Of a stretch of DNA of 64,000 bases, positions 17,425-26,680 are shown one piece after another. The position numbers and the translations under genes were made by a program. The stretch's first letter is position 1. Every line of letters starts with the position of its first letter. The stretch covers positions 248,001 to 312,000 of the forward strand of contig NZ_JAJFEQ010000005.1 of assembly GCF_020707265.1 (NCBI RefSeq), given 5' to 3'. Below the pieces are notes generated by a model, which was given only the letters and a program-made list of their open reading frames with translations, made no database searches and had not been told where the DNA came from. The DNA is from Massilia sp. IC2-477. Lineage in GTDB: Bacteria; Pseudomonadota; Gammaproteobacteria; Burkholderiales; Burkholderiaceae_D.

Positions 17425-19056
17425 TCAGGCGCGGCGTCGGGCCGATGCCTCGTTCGCCGCCAGCGCCAGCGGCTTGGCGCCTGCACGCGGCGCGGCCGGC
17501 GCCGCTGGTGCCGCTGCTGCCGATGCGTCACGCGCCAGCACGAACACGCTTACCGCCTGGGCCAGATTGGCCGCCTGCTCGCGCAGCGCGGCCGCGGAGC
17601 CGGACGTCTCTTCGACCAGTTCGGCGTTCTGCTGGGTGTCCTGGTCCATCTGGGCGACGGCATCGTTGATGTGCGAGATGCCGGTGGTCTGTGCGCTGCT
17701 CGCCTCGGCGATCGCGCCCATGATCTCGGTGACGCGGCGCACGCTGCCCACGATTTCGTCCATCGTGGTGCCGGTCTGCCCCGCCAGGCGCGTGCCCAGT
17801 TCCACCTGCTCGACCGAGCGGCCGATCAGCGAGGTGATTTCCTTGGCCGCCGCCGCGGAGCGCTGCGCCAGGTTGCGCACTTCGCTTGCCACCACGGCAA
17901 AGCCGCGACCCTGTTCGCCTGCCCGCGCCGCCTCAACCGCGGCATTCAGCGCCAGCAGGTTGGTCTGGAAGGCGATGCCTTCGATGACGCTGACGATATC
18001 GGCGATCTCGCGCGAGGAGGCGTGGATCGCATCCATGGTCGCGATCACGCGGCCGACCACTTCCCCGCCCTGGGTCGCCACGCCGGCGGCGAAGCCGACC
18101 AGCTCATTCGCCTGCACCGCATTGTCGGCATTCTGGCGCGCGGCGCCGGTCAGTTCGCCCATCGCGGACGTGGTCTGCACCAGGGTCGCCGCCTGCTGTT
18201 CGGTGCGGGCCGACAGGTCGCCATTGCCCTGCGCGATCTTCGCCGAGTTGACGGCGATGGTCTCGGTGGCCGTGTGCACCTCGCCGACGATGCGTACCAG
18301 GCTGCTGTTCATGTGCTTCAGTGCCTTGAGCAGCTTGCCGGTTTCGTCGGTGGCGCTGTCGTCGATGGTGCTGGTGAGGTCGCCCGCGGCCACCGTCTCG
18401 GCCACCTTCACGGCCTGCTGCATCTGGCGCAGCAGCGTGCGTGCTACCAGGACGGCAAAGGCCAGCGTCAGGGCCAGGCCGATGGCGCCGATCAGCGCGC
18501 CGCCGAGGATGGCGCGGTCTGCGGCCGCGGTGGCGTCGCCCACGGTGGCAACAAAACGCTCCTTGGCCGCGCTGCGGAAGCTCGCTGCGTCCTTGCGGTA
18601 AGTGGCCAGCGCGGCGGCCATGGCCTGCATCTTGTCCTTCGATGGCATACCGGTCTGCTGCGCCATCATGTCGGACACGTCGCGTGCGATTTTGTAGTAG
18701 CTGCCAAATTCGTTTGACAGGCGCGCCAGTTCGTCGGCGCGGGCGGTATCGATCTTGCCCAGGCGCTGGTAGTTGTCCTTGACCTTGGCGGCCAGGGCGT
18801 CGGCTTGGGCCAGCTGTTCCGGCTCGCCTGCCGCGGCGGCGGTGTTCAGGACGTCGATGATCTTGTCAAGGGCAGCTGCGTTTTCCGTCATCGCATCGAG
18901 CGCGGGGTACTGCACGTCGCGGACGTCTTCGAGCCTCACGTTATTGTTTTGGAATACGACGACGGTGAAGGCGAGGTAGATCGCCATACACACCATGGCA
19001 ATTCCTGGAGCAACCAAGACCTTCCACATTACGGGCAAACGGTTCAGCATTTTCAA
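17425..19056 (-). CDS. Methyl-accepting chemotaxis protein
   Basis: The 543-residue receptor has an N-terminal membrane segment (about 15-35), a four-helix-bundle type periplasmic domain (about 40-185), a second membrane helix ([20 protein letters not shown]), a HAMP domain and a signalling domain. The hairpin tip [20 protein letters not shown] and the following [20 protein letters not shown] are the MCP signature. The Ala/Pro-rich C-terminus lacks a CheR-tethering NWETF-like pentapeptide. Two starts are possible: TTG at 19056, with GAGG 6 nt upstream, or ATG at 19050. It is transcribed toward the phosphate-binding-like and porin-like genes. Confidence 0.92.
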   Translation of the reverse strand: MKMLNRLPVMWKVLVAPGIAMVCMAIYLAFTVVVFQNNNVRLEDVRDVQYPALDAMTENAAALDKIIDVLNTAAAAGEPEQLAQADALAAKVKDNYQRLGKIDTARADELARLSNEFGSYYKIARDVSDMMAQQTGMPSKDKMQAMAAALATYRKDAASFRSAAKERFVATVGDATAAADRAILGGALIGAIGLALTLAFAVLVARTLLRQMQQAVKVAETVAAGDLTSTIDDSATDETGKLLKALKHMNSSLVRIVGEVHTATETIAVNSAKIAQGNGDLSARTEQQAATLVQTTSAMGELTGAARQNADNAVQANELVGFAAGVATQGGEVVGRVIATMDAIHASSREIADIVSVIEGIAFQTNLLALNAAVEAARAGEQGRGFAVVASEVRNLAQRSAAAAKEITSLIGRSVEQVELGTRLAGQTGTTMDEIVGSVRRVTEIMGAIAEASSAQTTGISHINDAVAQMDQDTQQNAELVEETSGSAAALREQAANLAQAVSVFVLARDASAAAAPAAPAAPRAGAKPLALAANEASARRRA

Positions 19057-19219
19057 TCAAAACCTCAGGTAAGACTGACGGCCTGATTGGCCATCTGACA
19101 AAACGTATTTGCACATGGTAAGGCCCGGTCATTCCCTGTGGCAAGTTTTATATTGCGAACATTTAATTCTCGTGACTCAGGTGCAACTAAATCGGCATTT
19201 CGCAACAAAAAGCTCGAAA

Positions 19220-19351
19220 ATGCGTCAAACAGTACGCATAAGTTCACTTTCTACTTATCAAAACATTAATACAGCCGAATTTGAATATCTAAAAAAGGCT
19301 TTCCAAACTACAATAACTGGTGGCCCAACAATAATGAACAAGCGCTCATGA
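19220..19351 (+). CDS. Possible 43-residue ORF coupled to the MTase-HNH gene
   Basis: An AT-rich frame from the ATG at 19220 ends with TGA overlapping the next start as ATGA (19348-19351). The peptide (MRQTVRISSLSTYQ...) has no recognised domain, and the frame extends upstream to 19109. It could be a coupled leader or small protein, or simply a chance frame in the promoter region of the island. Apart from this, the 19057-19347 gap holds only the MCP promoter region, with no clear motif. Confidence 0.2.
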   Translation: MRQTVRISSLSTYQNINTAEFEYLKKAFQTTITGGPTIMNKRS

Positions 19352-21117
19352 CCATTCCTCATTACGACCAGCATGCAGATCAACTGGTTGAACAATATGA
19401 GTCGCTTGCTTTCGAGGACGTGCACGGCGACCTCCTCGACATCCTGCCGCCGGCCGGCGCAACAGTGCTCGACGTCGGATCCGGTTCCGGCCGCGATGCT
19501 GCCTGGTTTGCTGCGCAGGGGTATGACGTGGTCGCTGTCGAGCCGTCAGAGGCCATGCTCACCCGTGCGCGCCAACTGCATCCCTCTAACCGCATCCACT
19601 GGATCGCCGACAGCCTGCCGGACCTCGCGAACGTTCGTCGCCTGGGCCTGAGTTTCGACCTCATTCTCCTCTCCGCCGTGTGGATGCATGTTGCGCCTGC
19701 AGCGCGTGAGCGCGCGTTGAGAAAGCTGGCAACCTTGCTGGCGCCGAAGGGACGCGTCGCGATCAGCCTGCGGCTTGGCGCGCCCGACACCGAGCGGGCG
19801 ATGTATGCAGTCTCCCTGCCCGAGTTGTCGAACCTGGCCCTACAGTTCGGCTTGCGCATCGTCTGCACCAGCGACAGCGCGGACAGGCTTGGCAGGAGTG
19901 AGGTGTCATGGACCACCGTCGTTCTGGGCCTGCCCGACGACGGGCTGGGCGCCCTCCCCTTGCTGCGGCATCTGATCTTGACCGACAGGAAGTCCTCGAC
20001 GTACAAAATCGGACTGCTGCGCGTTCTGGCGCGCATTGCGGATACCGCGGCCGGCCTGGCGCGCCATGAAGCGGATGTCGTTGTCGTCCCGCTCGGTGTG
20101 GTCGCGCTGTTCTGGATGCGCATGTACAAGCCGCTGATTAAAAACGACTTGCCGCAAATGTCGGTCTCTCGGCTGGAGACCGGACCCGGTTTCATCAACG
20201 ACGACTTCACGGCACTCATGCCCATTTCGCCGATCGAACTGCGCATCGGCTCCGTGTTTCATGGGCAGACTGCAAAACACCTGCATCGGAGTCTGTCGAA
20301 AATTTCGGAAGTCATCCGCGATATGCCGGTCACGCACCTACGCTGGCAATCCAGCGACGAGCAGGTCTTCAACGTATCGCGGCGCCGCATGATTTCGACG
20401 CCTGCCCAGTTGCAGATCGATGAAGCGTTCCTGTGGTCGTTCGGTGACTTCCGTATCCCGCTTGAGATCTGGCAGGCGCTGACGCATTACAACGTGTGGA
20501 TCGAGCCTGTGCTGGTCTCGGAATGGGTCAGATTGATCGAGTCCTACTGCAATGACGGCCGCCCAGACATCCGCACGCTCGCGTACTCAATGCTCACCTG
20601 GGTGGACCCTGCGCGCGATACCAGCTTTGCCCGGGCTGCGGTGGAACGCATGCGCGCAGCCGGCAAGCCGGTGTACTGCGTCTGGTCAGGCCAGCGCCTG
20701 CGCGACGAATACGACGTGGACCACTGCTTCCCCTTTGCTGCGTGGCCGTGCGGAGATGCGTGGAACCTGATGCCGGCGGCACGGCAGATCAATATCCAGA
20801 AATCGAATCGACTCGTTACTCAGGCTGCGCTGGAGCGTGCGAGCGACACGATCAGCGCATGGTGGAGCGAGGCATTCCTGAGCGAGGGTGATGGTCTGCG
20901 CCGTCAGTTCTTCCTCGAAGCGCAGCAGACCTTGCCGATTCTCGTTACCGATCCCGACCTGACCGACGTCATCGATGCCATGAAGGTCCATCGCATCAGG
21001 CTCAGCAAGGATCAAGGACTGCGACCTTGGGATCCAAGTGTCGAACGCAATCGAACAGTATTCGCCGGCGCTCCAATCAAAGCTCAAATAATCCACAACT
21101 ATGATACCTCGGCATAA
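19348..21117 (+). CDS. Class I SAM methyltransferase fused to an HNH nuclease-like domain
   Basis: The 589-residue protein begins with a Rossmann methyltransferase domain: motif I VLDVGSGSGRD at 40-50, an acidic loop (VVAVEPS), then LILLSAVWMHVAP and the ISLRLG strand, resembling small-molecule (type 11/12) methyltransferases rather than DNA methylases. A helical middle part (about 210-430) follows, including VVVPLGVVALFWMRMYKPLI. The C-terminus has an HNH-like site: YCVWSGQRL near 443, then VDHCFPF (D458, H459), N473, N482 and K485. No Shine-Dalgarno is evident. It precedes the NACHT gene by 162 bp and looks less AT-rich than it. A role in defence or nucleic-acid processing is inferred. Confidence 0.75.
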   Translation: MTIPHYDQHADQLVEQYESLAFEDVHGDLLDILPPAGATVLDVGSGSGRDAAWFAAQGYDVVAVEPSEAMLTRARQLHPSNRIHWIADSLPDLANVRRLGLSFDLILLSAVWMHVAPAARERALRKLATLLAPKGRVAISLRLGAPDTERAMYAVSLPELSNLALQFGLRIVCTSDSADRLGRSEVSWTTVVLGLPDDGLGALPLLRHLILTDRKSSTYKIGLLRVLARIADTAAGLARHEADVVVVPLGVVALFWMRMYKPLIKNDLPQMSVSRLETGPGFINDDFTALMPISPIELRIGSVFHGQTAKHLHRSLSKISEVIRDMPVTHLRWQSSDEQVFNVSRRRMISTPAQLQIDEAFLWSFGDFRIPLEIWQALTHYNVWIEPVLVSEWVRLIESYCNDGRPDIRTLAYSMLTWVDPARDTSFARAAVERMRAAGKPVYCVWSGQRLRDEYDVDHCFPFAAWPCGDAWNLMPAARQINIQKSNRLVTQAALERASDTISAWWSEAFLSEGDGLRRQFFLEAQQTLPILVTDPDLTDVIDAMKVHRIRLSKDQGLRPWDPSVERNRTVFAGAPIKAQIIHNYDTSA

Positions 21118-21279
21118 TATCTCGACCTCGGCCTAAATTCTGAACGTCATGCTTGTATTCATTATCGTTCAAGCGCTGAAACTTAAGCTAAGGAATCCAC
21201 TCAACCACATGCAACACGCGGTAATACCACTCCACTCAGATCAGCGCTCTACTAATGCCCACTTTGCCTAACGCAACCA

Positions 21280-24200
21280 ATGGAAAAAATCAAAAAAATG
21301 CCAAATAAACATAATGGAAAAAATGTGCCGCTTAGCCGCGCAAAAGCGTCGAATGCATTCAATCGCATACGGGATAAAATTCCTCAGAAGGTCTTGGCAC
21401 TGATTAACGAGTTAACCGCAAAAATGGACGAGGACGGCTCCGTACTCGTCCAGGTCGTACACGAGACCCTCTTTCCTTTAGCCGACACCACCAGCGCAAA
21501 CGCGCAACTAGAAAAACTTTTGAACACAATTGAGACTGCGGCACAACAAAACTCCCTAAATATTAAAGCTGCATTCAGAGGCGGCAGAAATAAAAATATT
21601 GCTAACCAGCGCTTATATTTTGTTGGCGTGCAACCAGACCTGAAGGCTGATGTCGAAGGCCTACGTGCTATTGAACCCAGCAGGCTAATCCCCGGACAAG
21701 TCGGGCAAGTAGTAGTCGGCGCGCGAAACGTAGTGTTAGTTACCTTTAATGACTACGAATATGCTGCGATCCGGAAGACATTTTGGCAGAACGAGGGCGA
21801 ACCAGTCGTTCGACGCGACGAAGGAGTTGCTGTCGACGATTTGGGTTTGCACGGTGGACTCACGGTTTTGCACTACCACTGCCATCACCAAGGAAACCAT
21901 GCATCGCAACGTGCAGTAAGTGATGTATATAGAGCGTATAGTCCCGCGGCGGTAATCGCAGTTGGAATCGCGTTCGGAGTGGACGAAACAAATCAATCAC
22001 TTGGTCAAGTATTAGTCTCGAACTTCATTTGCAATTATGAACTGGCGAAAGTTCATAGGAACGGACTAGTGAGTTTTCGAGGGGCAAGGCCTCCTGGCTC
22101 ACGAGCATTAATTAAAGCACTGCATCACCTAGATCAACGATATCAGAACAGTATAACGGGGGCATTCTGGCCACAGGTGAGGTTTGGCGGTTTGTTAAGT
22201 GGTGAAAAACTAGTCGACAACATCGACTATAGAGAAAGTTTAAAGAAAGAAGTTGGGCAGGACGACATTATCGGCGGAGAAATGGAAGCGGTAGGAGTCC
22301 ATGCTGCTCTCGACGGACATCCAGTCGACTGGGTTGTCGTAAAAGCAATTTGCGATTGGGCCGACGGAAACAAGAGCAAAAATAAAAAGCGGCAACAACA
22401 GGATGCTGCAGCAAATGCTGCGCAGGTTGTTAAAGCGCTACTAGCCGATGGTGGCCTTTATAACGAAGGCGATGCAAAGAACAAGACCTCGTCGCGCCCA
22501 GATGGAGTAAGTCAGTCTAAAGTTCGAGCCTCGCGTAGCTTATCGCATCGCCAAATGTTACTTGATTCCAAGGGATTGCCCCATTGGGTTGAGCGACAAA
22601 CAGCCTTGCCCTTTAATCTCGATTCGATTTCAGAACCTCCAGATGCATGGAATACGGAACGAACAGAGGCTGCCCCGACGGTTGTCGCATTTGATGACAT
22701 AATCAGTTGGGTTCAAGATCCGCAAGGTAGGCCTTTATACGCCCTACTTGGTGACTACGGTATGGGCAAGACTATTACATGCCAACGGATCGCCCAAGCA
22801 TTACACGAGCGCCGTGAACGTGGCGAGCAGTTACCAGCGCCCTTATATTTCGACCTTCGAAAGGTCGAGAGGGTCGTCGCTGCTTCTTCAAATAGCCCTG
22901 GACATGTTCCAACGCTACAAGAAAGCATTGAGGACTGTCTTCGGCACGGATATTTGCACGAAGGAGGTGAATCACCTCGATACGAAGAGGTGCTACGTAC
23001 GATTGATCAAGGTGCCGTGGTCATCTTTGATGGCCTTGATGAAGTATTGTCACGCATTGGAGAGAAACAGGGGCTAAGCTTTACCGCAAACCTGCTAAAA
23101 ATACTTCCCGAGGCTCGCGCAAGGTCTACTAACCAAAATCCGAATGAGCAAGTACGTGTACTGTTGACCTGCCGAACCCAGTTCTTCCGCAACTTTGCAG
23201 AACAAAATGACCACCTTGTTGGGAATCATCGCGGAGCAAGTCCGGCTCAACAATATCGTGCCTTACTGTTACAGCCATTTCGCGATGATGATATTCGCGC
23301 TTATTTGCAAGCTGTCATCCCGAGCGAGGATCCTGAACGACTAATGCAGCTTGTCGAATCAGTACACAATTTGCGCGAGCTAGCAGCTCGTCCGTTCACG
23401 CTGAAGCTCGTTGCACAGTTTATTCCGCGTATTGAACAATGGCGAACGGAAGGTCGTCAAATTACTGGCGCAACACTATACCGGGAAGTCGCACGAGAAT
23501 GGCTTATCCGCGACAAAGAAAAGCAAAGTTTTCAACCTGAGGACAAAGAGCGTCTCGCCGGAGATCTCGCGGCACACTTGTGGAAAATAAGCCGACGTGG
23601 TTTGCGGGCGCATGATCTGGAGTTATGGTTAGGACAATGGCTAGCCGATCAAGGTCCACACGCAGATTTTCAGAGACTTCCACGAGACTTACTCCAGGAA
23701 GATCTGCGCAATTCCACTTTTCTAAAAAGACATGACGGCCAAAAGCCGGAAGACAGTCGCTTTGAATTCGCGCATAGTTCACTGCAGGAATTTTTTTTAG
23801 CCGATTATCTTCTGCGCGCGCTTAAATCGCAAAGCAACATTGGAATTGAGGCGAGAAACCTTTGGGCCATGCCGCTAGTAAGTGACGAGACCCTCGACTT
23901 CCTTGGTCAAATGCTCATGGAGGATTCGACGGCGGAACCAAGCCCTGCGGCTGGAAAAAGTGCTTTAGCCATTCTATCCACATGGCGCACTCCATATCTT
24001 AAGTACGCAAGCGAAATGCAACTGTCATATGCCCTCCGCGCTTATCGAAAAGGTTGGCCTATGCAATCGGTGGTAGGCATGGACTTGCGGAGCGCTGATT
24101 TAAGCGACTGGCATTTTGGCGTACTAGATGAAGCAATTTTAGATTCTGCGCAAGCTCGTCCTCGCTTTAACATGAATCGAGCTAAGTTTTCTAATGCGCG

Positions 24201-26403
24201 GCTTCGTCGCGCCCGATTTTGGCACGTATCTCTTGAAGGCGCACAACTCAATGATGTGGTAGCAACGCAGATTGAATTTCTAAACTGTCGCGCGGAAAAG
24301 GCTTCTTGGTTGAACGCAGATTTGAAAGGATCTGTATTCCGAAACACATCAATCGAGAAAGATGTTCCGCCAGACATGAGTTCGCGGAAGCAGGAGCAAG
24401 TATTGCCACAGTACTGGACTGGCGCGCAGCTAATGGGGGCACACTTTCTCCAATGCCCGGTAACGCCCGATGGGATGGACGCCTCGCGTTCCCGCTTCAT
24501 CGGCGAACGGCCCGGTGGGCCGGGGACTTTGACGCTGTCACAAGGGCACGTAAACTGGACTTCATGCTGCGCGATATCGCCGGATGGGCTTACTCTAGTA
24601 TCTGGTGCCGGAGACAATACATTGCGACTCTGGAACAGTCAAACGGGCGAACGATTGCTACTTTTGCATGGACATCACGCCCCAGTGAACTGCTGCGGAT
24701 TTACACCAGACTCGAGTTTAATAATATCAGGTTCGCGGGATGGTACACTTCGCATTTGGAATGTTAAAACCGGTAAATGTACGCGAATACTTAGTGGCCA
24801 TAATGCGAGCATTGAAGCATGTGTAATTTCGCCAGACGGAAATTTGCTTATTTCATCATCTATGGATTCCACACTGCGAATCTGGGAGTTGGCATCCGGT
24901 AAATGTTTAAGTCACTTAGGCGATGGCTTGTATCCTATTGCATCGTGTGCGTTCTCGCCTGATGGGGCCCATTTCGCTACCGGTGGAGTTGACCATAAAC
25001 TAGCAATTTGGAACTTGGCAAGTGGCAAGATTGTTCGTGATTTTGTTGGGCATACTGAAGCAGTCACCTGTTGTTCGTTCTCGAGTGATGGTCGCATGCT
25101 TTTGTCAGGTTCGATAGATTGCACTGTGAGGATTTGGGATGCTGCATCGGCAGAGTGTCTTAACATCCTCGATTCACATGTCGCTTCAATAACTAGCCTC
25201 GCCATTTCCCCTGATGACAAATTGGTCATCTCAGGCTCTGACGATGGTTTCCTCCAAGTTTGGGACACCACAACTTGTGAATATGTCGGAGTATTTATTG
25301 GTCACGATGACGGAGTCGATGACTGTAGCTTTTCATCTGACGGTTCGAAAATCATTAGCATTGGCGATAATACGTTGAAGCTATGGGATACCGGCTCGGG
25401 AGAGTGTTTACTCGAAATGGGTGGTCGTATAGATTGGGTGAATTCTTGTGGAGTATCCCAAGATGGTCGTCGTTTAATAGCAGCTTCGCATGAGGCTCTT
25501 CGTGTCTGGGACATTTTTTCTGAAGCCCCCCCTCGTCTTTTGCAAGGACATCATGCCTCTGCTTCGACTTGCGCAATCTCTGCAGACGGCAGAAAATTAG
25601 CATCAGGCTCATACGATCAGACCATACGTATTTGGGATGGCGAATCAGGACAGTGTCTTCATATTTTAACCATTGAATCTGCCCACACTGAGCATTGTGA
25701 ATTCGCATATGATGGACATCGATTAATAACCGGATCTTTTAATGGAACGCTCCAACTCTGGGATACAAGTTCAGGCAATTGCCTTCGCATCTTTACTATA
25801 CCGGACGAAAAATTGCTCAGTTGTGCAATATCGCCCTGCGGCTCTTTCGTAATGGCAGGCGGCACTAATGGTACCTTAACGGTTTGCGAAGCAAACACCG
25901 GGGTAGTGCTCCATAAGCTTGAAGGACATGAGAATGGAATTGCTGCATGTGCCTTTTCGGCTGATAGTACCTACCTCATTTCAGGAGGGCATGACAGCGA
26001 TTTACGTCTTTGGGACTTGCAATCAGGTAAATGTTTGGCGACTCTTTCGGGCCACACAAGTGCAGTTAAGTCATGCGCCACGTCGGCAGACGGACGCAGA
26101 CTTGTCTCTGCATCGTGGGACGACTCGATTAGAGTATGGGACTTGGTGTCTAGAGAATGTATTCGGGTAATCTGGGGACATGAGAGCGGCGTGATCTCAT
26201 GCGATATTTCAGCGGATGGTAGAAGAATCGTCACCGGCTCGTGGGACGGATCGGTACGGGTCTGGGACACCGACAGTGGAGAATGCCAATGCGTACTTGT
26301 AGGAGATGCTCAAGGGGCGGTCGGATGGGTACCAAACGAACACAAGATTCTTCATTTGCAAGGCAATGCTTGGCGACACGTTGTCTGGCAGCCGACGCAA
26401 TGA
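21280..26403 (+). CDS. NLR-like STAND protein: PNP-like effector, NACHT ATPase, pentapeptide and 14 WD40 repeats
   Basis: The protein has 1707 residues. Residues 1-140 are unrecognised. About 150-400 is a nucleoside phosphorylase/nucleosidase fold: AAVIAVGIAFG, GGEMEAVG (E334-M335-E336, ribose site) and AICDWADG (D359, catalytic position). The NACHT module has Walker A GDYGMGKT (491-498) and Walker B VVIFDGLDE (580-588), followed by a winged/helical section to about 920. Pentapeptide-like LRSADLSDWHF repeats occupy about 933-1040. Fourteen WD40 blades (about 1088-1690) suffice for two seven-bladed propellers. Bacterial NACHT proteins of this plan act in anti-phage defence, with the propeller sensing a trigger and the PNP domain attacking nucleotides or nucleosides; that role is inferred. 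Base composition is far more AT-rich than the flanks. The start is uncertain: ATG at 21280 or 21298, neither with a good Shine-Dalgarno. Confidence 0.9.
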   Translation: MEKIKKMPNKHNGKNVPLSRAKASNAFNRIRDKIPQKVLALINELTAKMDEDGSVLVQVVHETLFPLADTTSANAQLEKLLNTIETAAQQNSLNIKAAFRGGRNKNIANQRLYFVGVQPDLKADVEGLRAIEPSRLIPGQVGQVVVGARNVVLVTFNDYEYAAIRKTFWQNEGEPVVRRDEGVAVDDLGLHGGLTVLHYHCHHQGNHASQRAVSDVYRAYSPAAVIAVGIAFGVDETNQSLGQVLVSNFICNYELAKVHRNGLVSFRGARPPGSRALIKALHHLDQRYQNSITGAFWPQVRFGGLLSGEKLVDNIDYRESLKKEVGQDDIIGGEMEAVGVHAALDGHPVDWVVVKAICDWADGNKSKNKKRQQQDAAANAAQVVKALLADGGLYNEGDAKNKTSSRPDGVSQSKVRASRSLSHRQMLLDSKGLPHWVERQTALPFNLDSISEPPDAWNTERTEAAPTVVAFDDIISWVQDPQGRPLYALLGDYGMGKTITCQRIAQALHERRERGEQLPAPLYFDLRKVERVVAASSNSPGHVPTLQESIEDCLRHGYLHEGGESPRYEEVLRTIDQGAVVIFDGLDEVLSRIGEKQGLSFTANLLKILPEARARSTNQNPNEQVRVLLTCRTQFFRNFAEQNDHLVGNHRGASPAQQYRALLLQPFRDDDIRAYLQAVIPSEDPERLMQLVESVHNLRELAARPFTLKLVAQFIPRIEQWRTEGRQITGATLYREVAREWLIRDKEKQSFQPEDKERLAGDLAAHLWKISRRGLRAHDLELWLGQWLADQGPHADFQRLPRDLLQEDLRNSTFLKRHDGQKPEDSRFEFAHSSLQEFFLADYLLRALKSQSNIGIEARNLWAMPLVSDETLDFLGQMLMEDSTAEPSPAAGKSALAILSTWRTPYLKYASEMQLSYALRAYRKGWPMQSVVGMDLRSADLSDWHFGVLDEAILDSAQARPRFNMNRAKFSNARLRRARFWHVSLEGAQLNDVVATQIEFLNCRAEKASWLNADLKGSVFRNTSIEKDVPPDMSSRKQEQVLPQYWTGAQLMGAHFLQCPVTPDGMDASRSRFIGERPGGPGTLTLSQGHVNWTSCCAISPDGLTLVSGAGDNTLRLWNSQTGERLLLLHGHHAPVNCCGFTPDSSLIISGSRDGTLRIWNVKTGKCTRILSGHNASIEACVISPDGNLLISSSMDSTLRIWELASGKCLSHLGDGLYPIASCAFSPDGAHFATGGVDHKLAIWNLASGKIVRDFVGHTEAVTCCSFSSDGRMLLSGSIDCTVRIWDAASAECLNILDSHVASITSLAISPDDKLVISGSDDGFLQVWDTTTCEYVGVFIGHDDGVDDCSFSSDGSKIISIGDNTLKLWDTGSGECLLEMGGRIDWVNSCGVSQDGRRLIAASHEALRVWDIFSEAPPRLLQGHHASASTCAISADGRKLASGSYDQTIRIWDGESGQCLHILTIESAHTEHCEFAYDGHRLITGSFNGTLQLWDTSSGNCLRIFTIPDEKLLSCAISPCGSFVMAGGTNGTLTVCEANTGVVLHKLEGHENGIAACAFSADSTYLISGGHDSDLRLWDLQSGKCLATLSGHTSAVKSCATSADGRRLVSASWDDSIRVWDLVSRECIRVIWGHESGVISCDISADGRRIVTGSWDGSVRVWDTDSGECQCVLVGDAQGAVGWVPNEHKILHLQGNAWRHVVWQPTQ

Positions 26404-26419
26404 TTTTGGTACCTTCTCG

Positions 26420-26437
26420 CCATGCAAAAATGCATGG
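26420..26437. terminator. Hairpin after the NACHT gene
   Basis: CCATGCA and TGCATGG form a perfect 7-bp stem with an AAAA loop 17 bp after the stop codon. There is no T-tract, so it is a weak terminator candidate. The remaining AT-rich gap to the tRNA (26438-26541) shows no gene. Confidence 0.35.
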
Positions 26438-26541
26438 AACCGCATTTACACAATCCTAAAAAAATAATTGACAGCTCGGCAATCGTCCAGAAATTGTACG
26501 GTTGTCGAATTAGAAAACGTTTTATTGGACAGTTGTTAATG

Positions 26542-26631
26542 TGGCGGAAGCGGTGAGATTCGAACTCACGAACGGGTTCCCCCGTCGGCAGTTTTCAAGA
26601 CTGCTGCCTTCAACCACTCGGCCACGCTTCC
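26542..26631 (-). tRNA. tRNA-Ser (anticodon UGA)
   Basis: The reverse strand folds as a 90-nt class II tRNA. The acceptor arms GGAAGCG and CGCTTCC pair, CCA is encoded at 26542-26544, the T loop reads GTTCGAATC, and a long variable arm (CCGACGGGGGAACCCG region) marks serine. The anticodon TGA corresponds to 26595-26597 on the plus strand. Its 3' end faces the AT-rich NACHT region, making it a possible integration site. Confidence 0.97.
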
Positions 26632-26645
26632 TTTGAGGAACGGGC

Positions 26646-26675
26646 ATTATACATAAAACATCTGTGCCCGGTGAA
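26646..26675 (-). promoter_or_regulatory. Promoter of tRNA-Ser
   Basis: On the minus strand a consensus -10 TATAAT lies at 26646-26651, with a weak -35 TTCACC at 26670-26675 (18-bp spacer). This places the start of transcription about 8 nt before the mature tRNA 5' end. Confidence 0.6.
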
Positions 26676-26680
26676 GGGAA

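Noticed and set aside
17221-18717. Plus-strand frame of 498 codons
   Set aside because: It is the complement of the chemoreceptor gene; composition is Arg/Gly/His-rich and no family is recognisable.
19057-19347. Second att copy of the tRNA-Ser 3' end at the left border of the island
   Set aside because: Reading this stretch I saw no match to the tRNA 3' segment, and there is no integrase; a computed search would be needed to exclude a short one.
24541-26330. Tandem repeats that might be read as a DNA-level or CRISPR-like array
   Set aside because: The periodicity of about 125 bp is protein-level WD40 repetition; the bases are diverged and there are no constant repeats with spacers. No CRISPR array was seen anywhere.
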